This document shows positions 1 through 11,700 of a stretch of DNA of 25,690 bases, in pieces. The position numbers and the translations under genes were made by a program. The notes under the pieces were generated by a model. It was given only the letters and a program-made list of their open reading frames with translations. It ran no database searches and had not been told where the DNA came from. This stretch comes from an uncultured Lachnospiraceae bacterium (lineage in GTDB: Bacteria; Bacillota; Clostridia; Lachnospirales; Lachnospiraceae), in contig URQQ01000055.1 of NCBI GenBank assembly GCA_900549995.1, positions 1-25,690 of the forward strand, in the 5' to 3' direction. The number at the start of each line of letters is the position of its first letter. The first letter of the stretch is position 1.

Positions 1-6
1 AAGTGT

Positions 7-53
7 ACAAGTCCCTCATGAGTGAGGGATTCAGGGAGTTGAAGTGGACTTGT
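7..53. repeat. Inverted repeat pair with an internal hairpin at the left edge
   Basis: ACAAGTCC at 7-14 is matched by its exact reverse complement GGACTTGT at 46-53. Between them CCCTCA (13-18) and TGAGGG (23-28) form a second hairpin with a 4-nt loop. It lies just downstream of the minus-strand transporter gene, so it may be a 3' end structure of that operon. No T-run follows on the minus strand, so a standard intrinsic terminator is not supported. The window edge hides the rest. Confidence 0.35.
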
Positions 54-71
54 CCGCTTTGTTCTGGAGTT

Positions 72-1358
72 TTAGCAGCAGGGTAATAAGCGGTGTTCTT
101 TTTTGCGCTGCATGTGGTGATATACAATCTGCAGAGATAAGATTCCGGCGGTAGAGATCAGATACAGAAACCGGATGTCTGCAAATGGAACCAGATCAGG
201 CAGTACCTTGCTGCCACCAAGCATATTTTTTATAACACCTCCGGCCAGAGGTCCCAGTATAAAACCGATCCCTATGGCGGCAGTATAAAAGTTGTCATAG
301 ATGACCCGGTTTGTTTTGGGCATCAATTCGTATCTTCTGGCAAAGACTGCGATCACAAACCCTGCATTGGCGGCGGAGGCTGTCAAAAATGCCAGCGGTA
401 TAAAGAGATACCAGCTGTCCGGGGAGGCGAAAAACAGGAATAGTGTCTCCCCTGCAAAGAGCCAGATGGATGTCTCCAGAACGAATGCATTACCCTTTTT
501 ATCGCAGATTTTCCCCCAGATGCTAAGAAGCACAACCTGCGGAAGAGAGAGAAGCAGGGACAAAGAGGTCACTGTCCGGTAGGGCAGGGCAAGGTATTTG
601 AGCATGTAGACGGTGGTAAAGCTGTCGGAGATATTAAGAAGCAGGTAAAAGGACAGGATATAAAGGACAAAGCCAGTGAAGCAGCGATTCTTAAGCGGCA
701 GCCAGACCTTTTTTCCCTGCCGGGAGACCTGTCTGTCAGAAAGGTAAGGCTTGCTGTCCGGTGTGCGAAGAAGCAAAAGGACTTCCAGAATACTCATCAG
801 GCCGGCGACGGCAAATAAAATCACAAATCCGGTATATCTGCCCTGCATGGCATCCATCCAGAGTCCGCTTGTTACGGATAATATGACAGTGACAAGGAGA
901 GTCAGTGTCTGGCGCAGAGAAATGTATCGTCCGCTTGTTCTTTCGTTGACAAATTCCATCATCCATTGGTTCAGGACAACTGTCGTCTGTGCCTGGAGTG
1001 TAAAGGCGGCGATAACGGCCGGAACAAACAGGATAAGCTGCAGATGTTCTGGAACCAGTGCCGGAATGATGACAATCAAAAGTGTCGTAATTCTTGACAG
1101 TATGGTCAGGGTGATGGTGAGGCGCCTGCGGCTTCGGAAGTGTTCCAGATAAGAGGCAAATACAAGAATCAGGATTCCGCAGATATTGACAATCACACTG
1201 AGATAGCCGGTCAGCAGGTCGCCTGCGCCCATAAGCAGTGCAAGCCCGCTTAGGAATACACCGCTGGTAAGATAAGAAAAGGATGTTCCAAAGACGGTCT
1301 GAGCCAGGAAACCGGTGCGTGCTCTTGATTCCGTTGATTTTTCATCAATATTCCCCAT
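72..1358 (-). CDS. MFS transporter
   Basis: This is a 428-residue, very hydrophobic protein with about 12 predicted membrane segments. The two halves are separated by a basic cytoplasmic loop around residues 198-225. A charged loop after the second segment (about residues 70-80) and the G-x-x-x-D/R-rich loop GKICDKKGN in the second half match the cytoplasmic loops of the major facilitator superfamily. The gene starts 7 bp after the ROK regulator stop, with AAAGGAG lying across that stop, so the two genes are an operon. A ROK partner suggests that the substrate is a sugar or sugar derivative, but this is inference; the protein gives no substrate motif that I can read. Confident about superfamily, not about substrate or direction of transport. 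Confidence 0.85.
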   Translation of the reverse strand: MGNIDEKSTESRARTGFLAQTVFGTSFSYLTSGVFLSGLALLMGAGDLLTGYLSVIVNICGILILVFASYLEHFRSRRRLTITLTILSRITTLLIVIIPALVPEHLQLILFVPAVIAAFTLQAQTTVVLNQWMMEFVNERTSGRYISLRQTLTLLVTVILSVTSGLWMDAMQGRYTGFVILFAVAGLMSILEVLLLLRTPDSKPYLSDRQVSRQGKKVWLPLKNRCFTGFVLYILSFYLLLNISDSFTTVYMLKYLALPYRTVTSLSLLLSLPQVVLLSIWGKICDKKGNAFVLETSIWLFAGETLFLFFASPDSWYLFIPLAFLTASAANAGFVIAVFARRYELMPKTNRVIYDNFYTAAIGIGFILGPLAGGVIKNMLGGSKVLPDLVPFADIRFLYLISTAGILSLQIVYHHMQRKKEHRLLPCC

Positions 1359-1365
1359 TTGATCA

Positions 1366-2406
1366 CTACTCCTTTACGAATTGGACTTCCTCAAACATTT
1401 TTAAGGACGTAAGATATGCCATGCCGTTCAGATAATCATGAAGCATATCGGGTGAATAAAGCAGTTCCGCAGCCATAGGAGACGGCAGAAGCGAGTGAAG
1501 TACGTCGTTCATATATGCAAGGCAGCTTTCTCTCACGGCAGGACCTGTTAATGCTACATAACCGGGGTTCAGGATGCCGCAGATCCAGCTGATTATGTTC
1601 ACGGACAGATGGATATACTGCGTGTCGGGCATTGTATCTTTCATGCATGAATCCAGTGTTTTCCCATCCTCAGAAGGGAGCAGTCCCAGCTCTCCGGCAT
1701 AATTATGGCTCCCCCGGATTACCCGTCCTCCGGCAATGAATCCTGCGCTGATACAGCCATGGCCAAAATGCAGATATGCCATATTTGTCTGTTCCGGATT
1801 TTCCTGTGGAAAATTCTGCTCATAGCATCTCTGGAAGCCGGCAGCTGCGGCGTTTAAATCATTTTCAAGAACAACAGGAATTTTGTAACGTTTGGTGAGA
1901 ACATCTCCGATATTTATCTGGTACAGTTCTTCGTCTTCCATATTTTTCTTCCAATAGCTGTTGCCGTCCACAACTCCAGAGATTCCGATTCCGATGGATT
2001 TGATTTCTTTTTCGGCGGTCAGCTGATCCAGACTGGAGCTGATGACAGACTCAAAATCTCCGTCTTTCATTTCCAATTTTTCTGTCTCAACAATTTCCCC
2101 GCAGACATTTACAAGAAGGGTAATGACGCCGCTGTCGGTGACACAGAAGGCGGCACAATAGTAGCGTCCTGGTTTGAAACGGTATCGTTCGGCTTTGCGT
2201 CCTCCGCTGGATTCGTCGTAACCGATACTTTCGATTTCATTGCTCTGCAGCATCTCAGACAGCAGGGAACGGACCGTGGTAGAACTGATCTTGGTTTCTC
2301 TTACAATTTCGGCTCTGGTGGCAGTGTGGTTTGCTTTAATAACATTGCGGATCAGGGAAAGATTGGCCTGTTTTAAGAGATTTGGCCTTGCATTGATATT
2401 GTCCAT
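1366..2406 (-). CDS. ROK-family transcriptional regulator
   Basis: This is a 346-residue protein. Residues about 13-75 form an N-terminal winged helix-turn-helix (RAEIVRETKISSTTVRSLL), followed by a ROK fold of the NagC/XylR type. The ROK hallmark ENDLNAAA is at 181-188, including the aspartate used as catalytic base in ROK sugar kinases. The Cys-rich zinc motif that normally follows the AGELG region (237-241) is absent and the usual DxGGT phosphate motif is not recognisable. It is therefore probably a non-catalytic, ligand-sensing repressor. The start is supported by AAAGGAG 8 nt upstream. A sigma-A promoter and a 16-bp palindrome lie directly upstream, which suggests autoregulation. It is co-transcribed with the downstream MFS transporter, whose substrate or a derivative is the likely ligand (inference). 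Confidence 0.88.
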   Translation of the reverse strand: MDNINARPNLLKQANLSLIRNVIKANHTATRAEIVRETKISSTTVRSLLSEMLQSNEIESIGYDESSGGRKAERYRFKPGRYYCAAFCVTDSGVITLLVNVCGEIVETEKLEMKDGDFESVISSSLDQLTAEKEIKSIGIGISGVVDGNSYWKKNMEDEELYQINIGDVLTKRYKIPVVLENDLNAAAAGFQRCYEQNFPQENPEQTNMAYLHFGHGCISAGFIAGGRVIRGSHNYAGELGLLPSEDGKTLDSCMKDTMPDTQYIHLSVNIISWICGILNPGYVALTGPAVRESCLAYMNDVLHSLLPSPMAAELLYSPDMLHDYLNGMAYLTSLKMFEEVQFVKE

Positions 2407-2432
2407 GATATATTCTCCTTTACTTTTGGCGG

Positions 2433-2448
2433 AAACTTTTAAAAGTTT
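2433..2448. promoter_or_regulatory. Palindromic operator of the ROK regulator
   Basis: AAACTTTTAAAAGTTT is a perfect 16-bp palindrome. It sits at or just after the expected transcription start of the ROK gene (about 2450), between the promoter and the ribosome binding site. An AT-rich palindrome at this place is what a self-repressing ROK regulator would bind. Binding itself is inferred. Confidence 0.6.
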
Positions 2449-2456
2449 ATGATTAA

Positions 2457-2485
2457 AGTGTACACCGAAGAAAGCAGAATGTCAA
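2457..2485 (-). promoter_or_regulatory. Sigma-A promoter of the ROK-MFS operon
   Basis: On the minus strand TTGACA (2485-2480) and TACACT (2462-2457) are separated by exactly 17 nt. The -35 box is perfect and the -10 box matches the consensus at four of six positions. The start would be near 2450, giving a short leader of about 45 nt before the ROK ATG. Confidence 0.75.
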
Positions 2486-2581
2486 TAAGTACTGGTAAAT
2501 ATATAAAATGCGGCTGGCAGGATGCGGATATTGTAAAAAAAGATACGATATGGTAAAGACATAGAAGGCGGTTTTTCAAAA

Positions 2582-2590
2582 TGCTATGAT
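2582..2590 (+). promoter_or_regulatory. Possible extended -10 promoter of the adhesin gene
   Basis: TGCTATGAT has the TGN extension and a good -10 hexamer (TATGAT). No convincing -35 box lies 17 nt upstream. If used, transcription would start near 2597 and the leader would contain the complete 2609-2670 hairpin. Other weak candidates exist in 2500-2560, so this is tentative. Confidence 0.3.
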
Positions 2591-2608
2591 CATTTTATAC
2601 CGTCATGC

Positions 2609-2670
2609 ACAGAGAATGATAAGAGAAACCATGCAGATTTACCGGCGAGGTTTTTCTTGTCATTCTCTGT
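2609..2670 (+). promoter_or_regulatory. Long hairpin in the leader of the adhesin gene
   Basis: The arms 2609-2630 and 2649-2670 are complementary at 20 of 22 positions and enclose an 18-nt loop. The outer 11 bp (ACAGAGAATGA / TCATTCTCTGT) are perfect. Both mismatches become U-G or G-U wobble pairs in plus-strand RNA, whereas they would be A-C mismatches in minus-strand RNA, so the structure fits a plus-strand transcript. No T-run follows, so it is not an ordinary terminator. It ends 83 nt before the adhesin ATG. Possible roles are mRNA stabilisation, a protein-binding leader or a remnant of a small mobile element. Confidence 0.6.
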
Positions 2671-2753
2671 ATATGGCGTCAGATACAGTCCAAAATGCAG
2701 AGGGAAAAATGCAGTTGGGCGGTTCAGAACTATAGAAATGGAAGGAATAGCCT

Positions 2754-5700
2754 ATGAGAAAAAAGAAGAGATACCGTAAGATAAAGAGCCTGCTGGCAGG
2801 AATGATGGCGATGCTTTTGCTTCTGCAGATCCCGCTGGGGTATGTGGTACAGGCTGAGGATACCGTGGCCTTCGAAAGCAGCGGTGAGAATATGAAGAAT
2901 CTTAAGGAGCCAGGGACAGAACTGGAAGAGTCCGGGGGACAGCCAGATGAAGAGCCCGCTTTGACGGAACCGGAGGCAGAAAAGAAAGAGCCCGAGGTGC
3001 AGCCGGAGGGAGAGGCGGAACAAAAACCGCAGGCAGAAGAGGCGGCAAGAGAGCCCATAGACTGGAGTGCGGATGCAGATGCCATGAAGATTTCTCTTGA
3101 GAAAATAACAGCAGGAGAGACGGCTGCCGCAGAGCCGGAATTGCAAAATGAAGTTTTCGATCTGTCAGCGGCGGACATAAGCCAGGGGATCCGGTTTGAA
3201 GTTTCGGTGGAGCTTCAGGGGCTGCCGGAAGACGGGAAGATACTTGCGCAGGATACGGTGACGTTATCTCTGCCCGCAGAACAATGGAATCTAACAGACG
3301 TAGACGAACCTGTTCCATTATACACATACGGCAGGGAGGACTATGAATCCGCCGGTATGGATGCAGCCAAAAGCGCAGAAATCGGTTCCTATGTGATCCG
3401 TGCAAATGAACTTAAGATTACTTTCAATGAAGCGGTGCAGGAACTCCCGGCATTCTTCAGTGTACTTTCCTTTGAGGGAACCCTTCAGGAAGGGATACAG
3501 GAGGCGGAACTGCCAATGGCATTACAGCCGGACCGTCAGGTGAAAGTGATCCTGCCAAAAGCACCGGAAGAAGAAAAAACAGATTCTGAGGGGCAGGGGC
3601 AGCCGGAAGAAGTCAAAGAAAATCAGGCTGAAGTAAATAAAGAAGAACCGGAGGCCGCAGCAGATCAGAAAGAACCGGCGCCGGGGACAGAATCAAAAGA
3701 AGAATCCGGGCAGCCAGAGGAAAAGACGGGGATCAGAGAAAGAATCGGATCACTGTTCAGAAAGGCCGCGAATGTATTTAACAACGATGCAAGGGAAGTC
3801 GATAAGGAATATTATCAAAATGCAGTAAAATCAAAACATATCTTTACAGGAGGGGAACTTCCCGATGGTTTCGATACGGTAAAGCTGACTGTCCAGAGCC
3901 GTGAGGGCGGATACAGTAAGAATGAGCCGGAGGCATATGTGAATATGGCATACAGCGTATTCATGGATGAAGACTTTCTGTTTCTGAAATCTGAGGAGTT
4001 CATGAGGATGACGAGTTTTCCAAAGCAGGGAAGTCTCTCCGATGAGGAGTGGCTTGCGAAAGTAAAACTCTGGCTGGATGGGCAGAACGGGGAAACAGTG
4101 CCGGCGCTTGTCTATACATATGATCTCGGAGAGTTGTTTACAGGGTATTCACAGGAGAAGAAGGAACTTTATAATGCCGGAAATGATACGGAGATGATCG
4201 GAGAGTATGAGATTGAGAATGGAGTGCTCAAGGTGACAATGAACAGCCTTCTCTATTTTATGAATGATATCACCTTTTCATTTAACTTTGACGCCGCACT
4301 TGATACTTCACGCCTGGGTGATGACCCGCAGGAAGTTGTTGTCGGTAATGATGGAAAACTGATTCACCAGTCCAGCGGGACTGCTGGCGGAGGTACCGGC
4401 GGGACAGACACTCCCGATTATGTGCTGGAGAAAGAAGCACCTGTGAAAGTGTCGGATACAACAATTACGTATCATCTCACCGTGAGTGCAAAGGATAAGA
4501 AATATCTGAACGGAAAATTATTGACGGATGCCATGCCGCAGGCGTCGTACGGGGGGAAGAACTATAAATTAAAGGTTGTATCTCTCATGCGAAAGGGGGC
4601 TTCTGGAAGTTTTGACCAGAAAGTGGATTATACGCTGGATTCAGAAGGGGGAATTTCCTATCAGTTCGAGGCATTGAATAAGGAGCAGACGAACCAGGTG
4701 AAGGAGGCGGAGTTTGAACTTGTACTGGAACTTGATGAAACATCTTACCAGAATATGATTACGCAGGGGAATATCAAGCTTTCATTTACCAATCAGGCGT
4801 CACTTCAGGAGAAAGGGAACACTGATCCCGCCGCTGTCTCTGAGGCAGTGCCGACAAAGATGGAGATGTCCTTTATCGGAAAGCAGGGAAAAGAAGCCAA
4901 TCTGGAAGGCACAAGATATGCCTGGACGGTGGACCTTAACACGAAACTTTCCTCCATGAAGGCCGGCTATGGATTCCTTGTAGATACAATCTGTGAGACA
5001 GACCACACTTACGATATGGAGCACGGGGTTGAAATCACTGCAGATGGAAGGAAAGCACAGGTGCTGCATCCGGAGAAAAAGACAGTGAACAGCCCGGTTG
5101 CATGGGAGGATCTGACGGCGGAAAATCTTCATGATATGATGGCTGAAAATGGGATTACAGATGCATTCTATTATGTATACGATGTGACAGATACGGATGG
5201 AAATAAAATTGCAAATCCTTTCTACGGACAGGGCAGTGACACGTCGGAATTTGTACAGAGGGCGGTTCTTGTCATTCCGTTTGATCAGTACAGAGGCCCG
5301 AAGGAAGATGGAACAAGCCGTGCGGTGACGATGAAGTATCTCACAGACCTGAACCGCCATGGGCTTGACAGTAAGACATATCTTGACATTCTGGCGGCTC
5401 ATCCGGAGTATACACAGGAGATTAAAAACCAGGTCAATCTGCTCTGGGAGAATGAGGGCGGAACAGGCCCTGGCCCGGTACCGCAGGATGAAGTGGATTT
5501 TGGAAAACGTGTAGATACGGATATTGACGCAGTACATAAAGAGGGAGTTTCATATAATCCGGCAGCAAAAATGGCGGAATGGGCAGTGGATGTCAATAAA
5601 CTTGGGATCAGCCTTGAAAATGTAGTGCTGACGGACCGGCTGACAGATGACCAGGGCAATTACATCTATGATGCTGATAAAATAAAGATTACATACTACC

Positions 5701-8700
5701 GATATTATAATGGAAACCACAGTGCAGATGAGTCGGGAAATCTGGAGATGCTCGCGAAAGAACCGGCCGGAGATGAACTGAATTCCGCGTTTGGATACAG
5801 GGTAGAAGCAGACGGGAACCTGAAGATCTATCTGGGAGATTTGAGTGGTGATGGCACATCGGGTTATCTGTTCTACAAACTGTCGATACAGATGCCGGTG
5901 ACGGATGAAGGCATTCTTTCCAGCCAGTCCAATGACCAGTACAGATCCAACCAGATCGCGTTGTCAGCAATCCATGGAGGGGTGCCATACAGCGGAAGTT
6001 CTGAGGCGGACCTTGCGATGCCAAATACGCTGATTGAGAAATCAGCAGAAGAAGCATACGACTACAAGACACATAAACTTGGTTGGAGTATCACTGTAAA
6101 CCCGGAAAAAGTCAATATACAGAAGGCGGTTGTCACGGATACAGTGCAGCCAGGTTTTACCTATGGTGGACTTACTGCAGTTGAGAAGAACGGGGCTTCG
6201 GACAGTGCGATGTTCGAGAAGCTGAAAGGGCAGAGTGCATCCGGCCAGAAGATTGCATGGAACATGGGTGACATCGGGGAGAATACATATACCCTCCGCT
6301 TCACAACGGAGGCGTCTGAGGAGTGGAGAAACAATAACCTGATCTGTCCGACAGATGCGCAGGGGAATCTGACGACGGATTCTTCTGTAGAAGTTCCCAA
6401 TCATGTAAAACTGGAAGGTATGGTCAACGGTACGAGACAGATCACGAATGCAGAAGCGGATGCCGCCCATACGATTGAGAAAATCCCGCTGAGCAAAAAG
6501 GGAACGCTCGATGAAGACACCGGAGAAATCAAGTGGACGATACTGGTGAACCAGGATCAGTATAACTTAAGCGGAATGTATCTGACGGAGAAGCTTACCT
6601 CCGTTCATGAGCTGGACCCGGACTCTGTAAAGATAGTTACAATTGACAAAGACGGGAAAGAGACAGCGGATGATACAGGAGCTTTAACGGACCTTGATGT
6701 GAGTGGATTTACGTATACGTTTCCAGATAACAAAGGGGATAACTATCAGATGTATAAGCTTATATTTTCCACATATCTGACCGAAGAAGCAGAAGCCTCG
6801 GATGCATCGATCAGCAATCAGGTCTATCTGAAAGACAAAGCTGGAGATTATGAGGAGGTTTCAAAACCGGATGACGGAGGGTTCCACGGGGGATTTGACT
6901 TTGCCAATGCGGCAAGTGCAAGCAAGCGGCCGAAAATCGCGCTCCGTAAAGTCAGCAGCAACAGTATTGATCCTGATGGGGATAAAGAGGGGAGTCTGGG
7001 GCTTAGCGCAGAATTTTCACTGAGCGGATATAAGTACCAGTACGATAGTGTGAATAAGAAACTGACGGTCCTCGATAGTTCTCCGGTCAGCAAATACGAT
7101 AAGACAAGGATTGTGGAAGGCGGGGATGCTTCATTTTTAAATATCAATCCAAGTGATGATATTATCTATGTGCTAACAGAGGAAGAAGCGCTGGATGGAT
7201 ATGAAAAAATGACAGCCAAACCAGAGTTTCTGTATTTCCCAAGAAGTCAGAGTACGGACATCAGTGGAGATGTGGAGACGGTGTCTTATAAGGCGAATGA
7301 ATACACTTCAGAATATAAGCGTATTGAGCCGGATTCCTATAAAAACGGAGGGGTTCCGGAGACTGTCACAGTCACGAATACCCCGGCTGATATGGAATTT
7401 GAATTTACCAAACTTCAGGTGAAGCAGAGCAGCTATGAGAACAGTCAGACAAACCAGACGAAAGAATATGAACCTTCGAAGTCTGTCATCTTTAAAGCAG
7501 AGCCGCAGGGCAGTCTGTCAGGCAAAGTAAAGACAAGATATGCAAAGAGCGATGCAGATGGAAAACTGAAGTTTGAAAATCTGGATCCGGGGGATTACAG
7601 GCTTACAGAAATCAGTTCGGAAGATAACATTGTGTCCGGCGGCACCGTGATGCTTCATATTGGGTTCACAAAAGAAAACGGATATGAGTATACGTTCAGC
7701 AGGCCGACCGGAGGCATCAGTATCGATGAGACAGATACGACCGTTTTAAAAGATGAACTTCTGACCGGAAGCTTTGCGTTTACAAAGTATGTCCAGTATG
7801 TGGATAAAGCGGCTGGTACCGAAGCTTCTAAGGAGGCTCTGGAGGGTATATCTTTCTATCTGGAAGGCAAAACAAAAGGAAGCACCGGGCAGAAGAATTT
7901 CTATATGACGGTTTCATCCGGAGCAGATGGCAAAGTGGAATTTCGGAATATTCCGGCCGGAAGTTATACCGTATATGAGAATCCGGCGAAGGGATATACA
8001 GAATATCAGGGAACGGCACAGCCGGTACCGGTCTACACGGTGGAAGTATCCGACGTTCCTACCTCCGCGAAACTCGGGGAGTATGAGGGAACCACCTATT
8101 ATGGCAAAAAAGCAGAGGCTGAGGTGACTGTCACAAGGACGGGTACAGACTCCAAAACTGAGGTACACAATACGGCGGTCAAGGGAAGTATCAGCCTGAC
8201 AAAGATCTTGAGTGAGGATGTGCTTTCGGCACTGCACCAGTCAGCTGCATCGGGTGCACAATTCGGGCTTTACCGGAAGATTGGAACCAAAGAAGAGACA
8301 TCACCTGTATATAAAGGAATTACAGAAGATGACGGAAGCCTGACTTTTGCAGATGTGGAGTATGGGAATTATATCTTAAAAGAGATGAAGGCACCTGATG
8401 GTTATGATAACAGCAGACTTGCCGCACCTGTCGAGATTACAAGGGAGATGCTTGCCGTTGGATTTGACAGTGCAGAAAAACCGGAAAAATTCACTTATCA
8501 GATCACCGGAGCCATAGAGAACAGCCTGTATAAGACACAGGTTCCATTTGTGAAAAAAGACAGCGATGGAAATGTTCTGGCAGGAATTGAATTTTCCTTA
8601 TACCGGAGAAATACCGGGGCCATCGGCAGTGACGGGGCTGGATTCACTGCATCTGTGGATGCGGCGGTGCATGATTACTGGGCATATGCCCCGATGAAAT

Positions 8701-11700
8701 CTGTGACAAGCAGTGTGGATGGGACGTTTTGTCTGGATGGAATTCCTTATGGGGATTACCTGATGATTGAGACAAATGAACCGGCGGACCTGCAGGACGG
8801 CCACAGCAAAGAAGCACTTCATATCAGCATCACGGAGTCAGAAGTGAAAGTAATAGAGAATGAAGATTTCGCAAAGGACGCGCAGGGGGACTGCTACAGG
8901 GATGTAGACCTGCAGAATGACCAGAAATGGGTGGAAGTAGAGAAAGAAGACGGAAATTATAAGATTGTAAACCAGAGAAAGTACGCTTACGTACAGCTTT
9001 ACAAAACGGCCGGTGAAAGCGCTGGTGGTATTGTCACTGCAGATACTTCTGCAAGGCTTGCAGGGGCAAGATTCGAGATTCTGAAAGGCGGAAATCATTA
9101 TCTGACGGTAGAAAGCGATGGAAATGGAAGGATTGTTCCTGTCACTTCCGGGGAACATGAGGGCAGCTATGAGGATCTGGATCACAGAGGAAGCTACCGG
9201 CGCCTGTTCTATGACGATACGTATCAGATCCGTGAAGTAAAAGCGCCTGAAGGATATAAGATCAATGGCACTGCCGTGAATTTCGTTATTTCGGAGGACA
9301 CGACAGGACATGAGGGCAGTGCATGGATTTCATTAAATGAATCTGATCATAATGTCATCTACACAAAGTCCGGCGGGCGGCTCCCGGAGATCGAAAATGC
9401 AGCGGTTGTGAATGAACGTCAGAGGGGGACTTTTACACTTCAGAAAGAAGATCTGGACGGGAATGTAAAAACAGGTGCGTTGTTTGGAATCTACAGCCAG
9501 GACAAGCTGATTGCAGTCATGAAAGAAACAGGTGCGGCGGATCAGAGATATCATGCAGCCAATGAAGATCTGGACGGAAACAGACTGGATGCCAGGAATG
9601 CTGATAATCTTGCGTATCTGCATTTTAACGGAACCGAGTATGCTGTTCTGCCCGGAACTTATCAGTTGAAAGAGATTACAGCACCGGAAGGGTACGAGGT
9701 GGCAGGAGATGTCACATTAAGCATCACGGAAAAGCCGGATCAGTCTGGTGTGGATGTGGCAGTGTCAGGAAATGACAGGGCAGATATTGATGCAGATTGT
9801 AACATAACACTGAGAGATGAACCGATAGAAGTGAATATAAAAAAGACCGGTCCAAACGGGGAGAACCTCACGGGAGCCGAGTTTGCCGTCACAGGAAAGT
9901 TTTCAGACAAGACAGAGGGAACGAAGACATTTGCCGATGCGGCATCCGGCCAGCTAGTCGCGGGAAATGAATACCTGCTGAAAGAGACGAAAGCTCCGGA
10001 TGGTTATATTCTGTCAGCGGAGAGCATCCGTTTTACAGTAGAAAAGAACGGCACTCTGACGATTACAGATGGTAAAAATACTGCAGAGATTGACAGTACC
10101 AAAAAGGATACGATTGTGTTTAAAGATGATCCGATTGATATCACCCTGAAGAAAATAGACGGGTTTGATCAGGCAACTCTGATTTCCGGTGTATCCTTTA
10201 TACTGAAAGACCAGTCGGACGGCAGTGAGAGCGGCCCATTTACCACGGGGGCTGACGGGACACTGAAAATCCCCGGATTAGTCGGCGGACATATGTATAC
10301 GCTGAAAGAGACAAATGCGCCGGATCACTATGCGGCCGGCCAGGAGATTTCATTTAAAGTTGAGACGGATGGAACCTTATCAGGAATTACAGCAGGCGGA
10401 AGTACAGATGAGAAAAAGACAACGTTGATTGTCGAGAATAAGCCTGTCAATGCATCTGTCCGGTTAAAGAAAGTGGATGCGGTGGATGGAAGCGGAATAG
10501 GTGAGACTTCCTTCAGACTTACAAAAGAAGGGGAACCTGCAGGAATCATTTATAAAACTCAATCAGAGGCAGGTAAGGCAGAGCACCTGACGGCCAGCGG
10601 ACAGAAGGAAGAAATCAGCCTTCAGAAAGGGGAACTATTTATCACCGGACTTGAGAAGGGAAAGTATACCCTCGAAGAAACGGAGGCAAATGACAATTAT
10701 GAAATGGGAACAAATCCATTTACCTATACATTTACGGTTGATGATTCCTGGGGAAGCGGAAAGATTCTTGAGATACAGCCACCGGTTCCAAACGAAAGAA
10801 AGACCGGAACCGTGGAACTGACGAAAAAAGGACAGCCGGACCAGAATGAGACATTTATTCCTTTAAGCGGGGCAGAGTTTACACTATATTATGCGGCAGA
10901 TGACAGTGAAGTAAAAGATGCCGATGGCCAGGTGGTCAAAGCCGTGACAGACAACGACGGTCTGGCAAAAATCACTGATCTTGCATGGAATACCTATTAT
11001 CTGAAAGAAACGAAAGCTCCGGACGGATATGTGGCAGAAGAGGAGAAGCTTGCGTTTACCATAGGATACGGAGAACTGGCAAAAGCATTCAGCCAGGTGT
11101 CCGGCGGCAGCGATGTCGTGAATAAAGCGACTGTATTTACAATAAGGAAGACGGATCTCAATGGTAACGGACTTACCGGGGCGCAGTTTACGATGACAGG
11201 AAGATTCGCTGATTCAAGTGATGCAGAAACAGTGAGAACCTATGATATGTCAGCGGTTTCGAGTCTGACGGTTTACCGGGAGCTGATCGCAGGAGAGACT
11301 TATAAACTTAAAGAGATTAAAGCACCGGATGGATATGAACTGTCGAAGGATCTTACAGTTACCATATCAAAGGACGGGAAGATATCTGTGAATGGAACAG
11401 AGACTTCAGAGAATGTCATTCAGGTAAAAGATGAGAAGATTGAGACCGGGTTAAGAAAGACAGACCCGGACGGAAATACATTGTCAGGTGGCATCTATAC
11501 AGTGAGACCTGCACAGGGAAGCAGATTCGCAGGGGAGAGCCAGGATTCGCTGACCGTGACAGAAGAGACAATGAAAGAAGTGCTGTCAGGGAAACTTCTG
11601 GCAGAAAATCAATATGTGCTGAAAGAGACAAAGGCGCCGGATGGATACGAGCTTGCAGGAGAAGTAATTTTTCAAGCGGATGAAATTGGAAAAATTACAC

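Noticed and set aside
2609..2670. Intrinsic terminator or invertible promoter
   Set aside because: No T-run on either side, and the 18-bp loop is too short to contain an invertible promoter. A leader hairpin fits better.
4800..5537. Long minus-strand open frame within the adhesin gene
   Set aside because: It is antisense to clear coding sequence, has low-quality composition (Cys/Ile/Arg-rich with no recognisable domain) and no ribosome site. The same holds for the other frames opposite 2660-14423.
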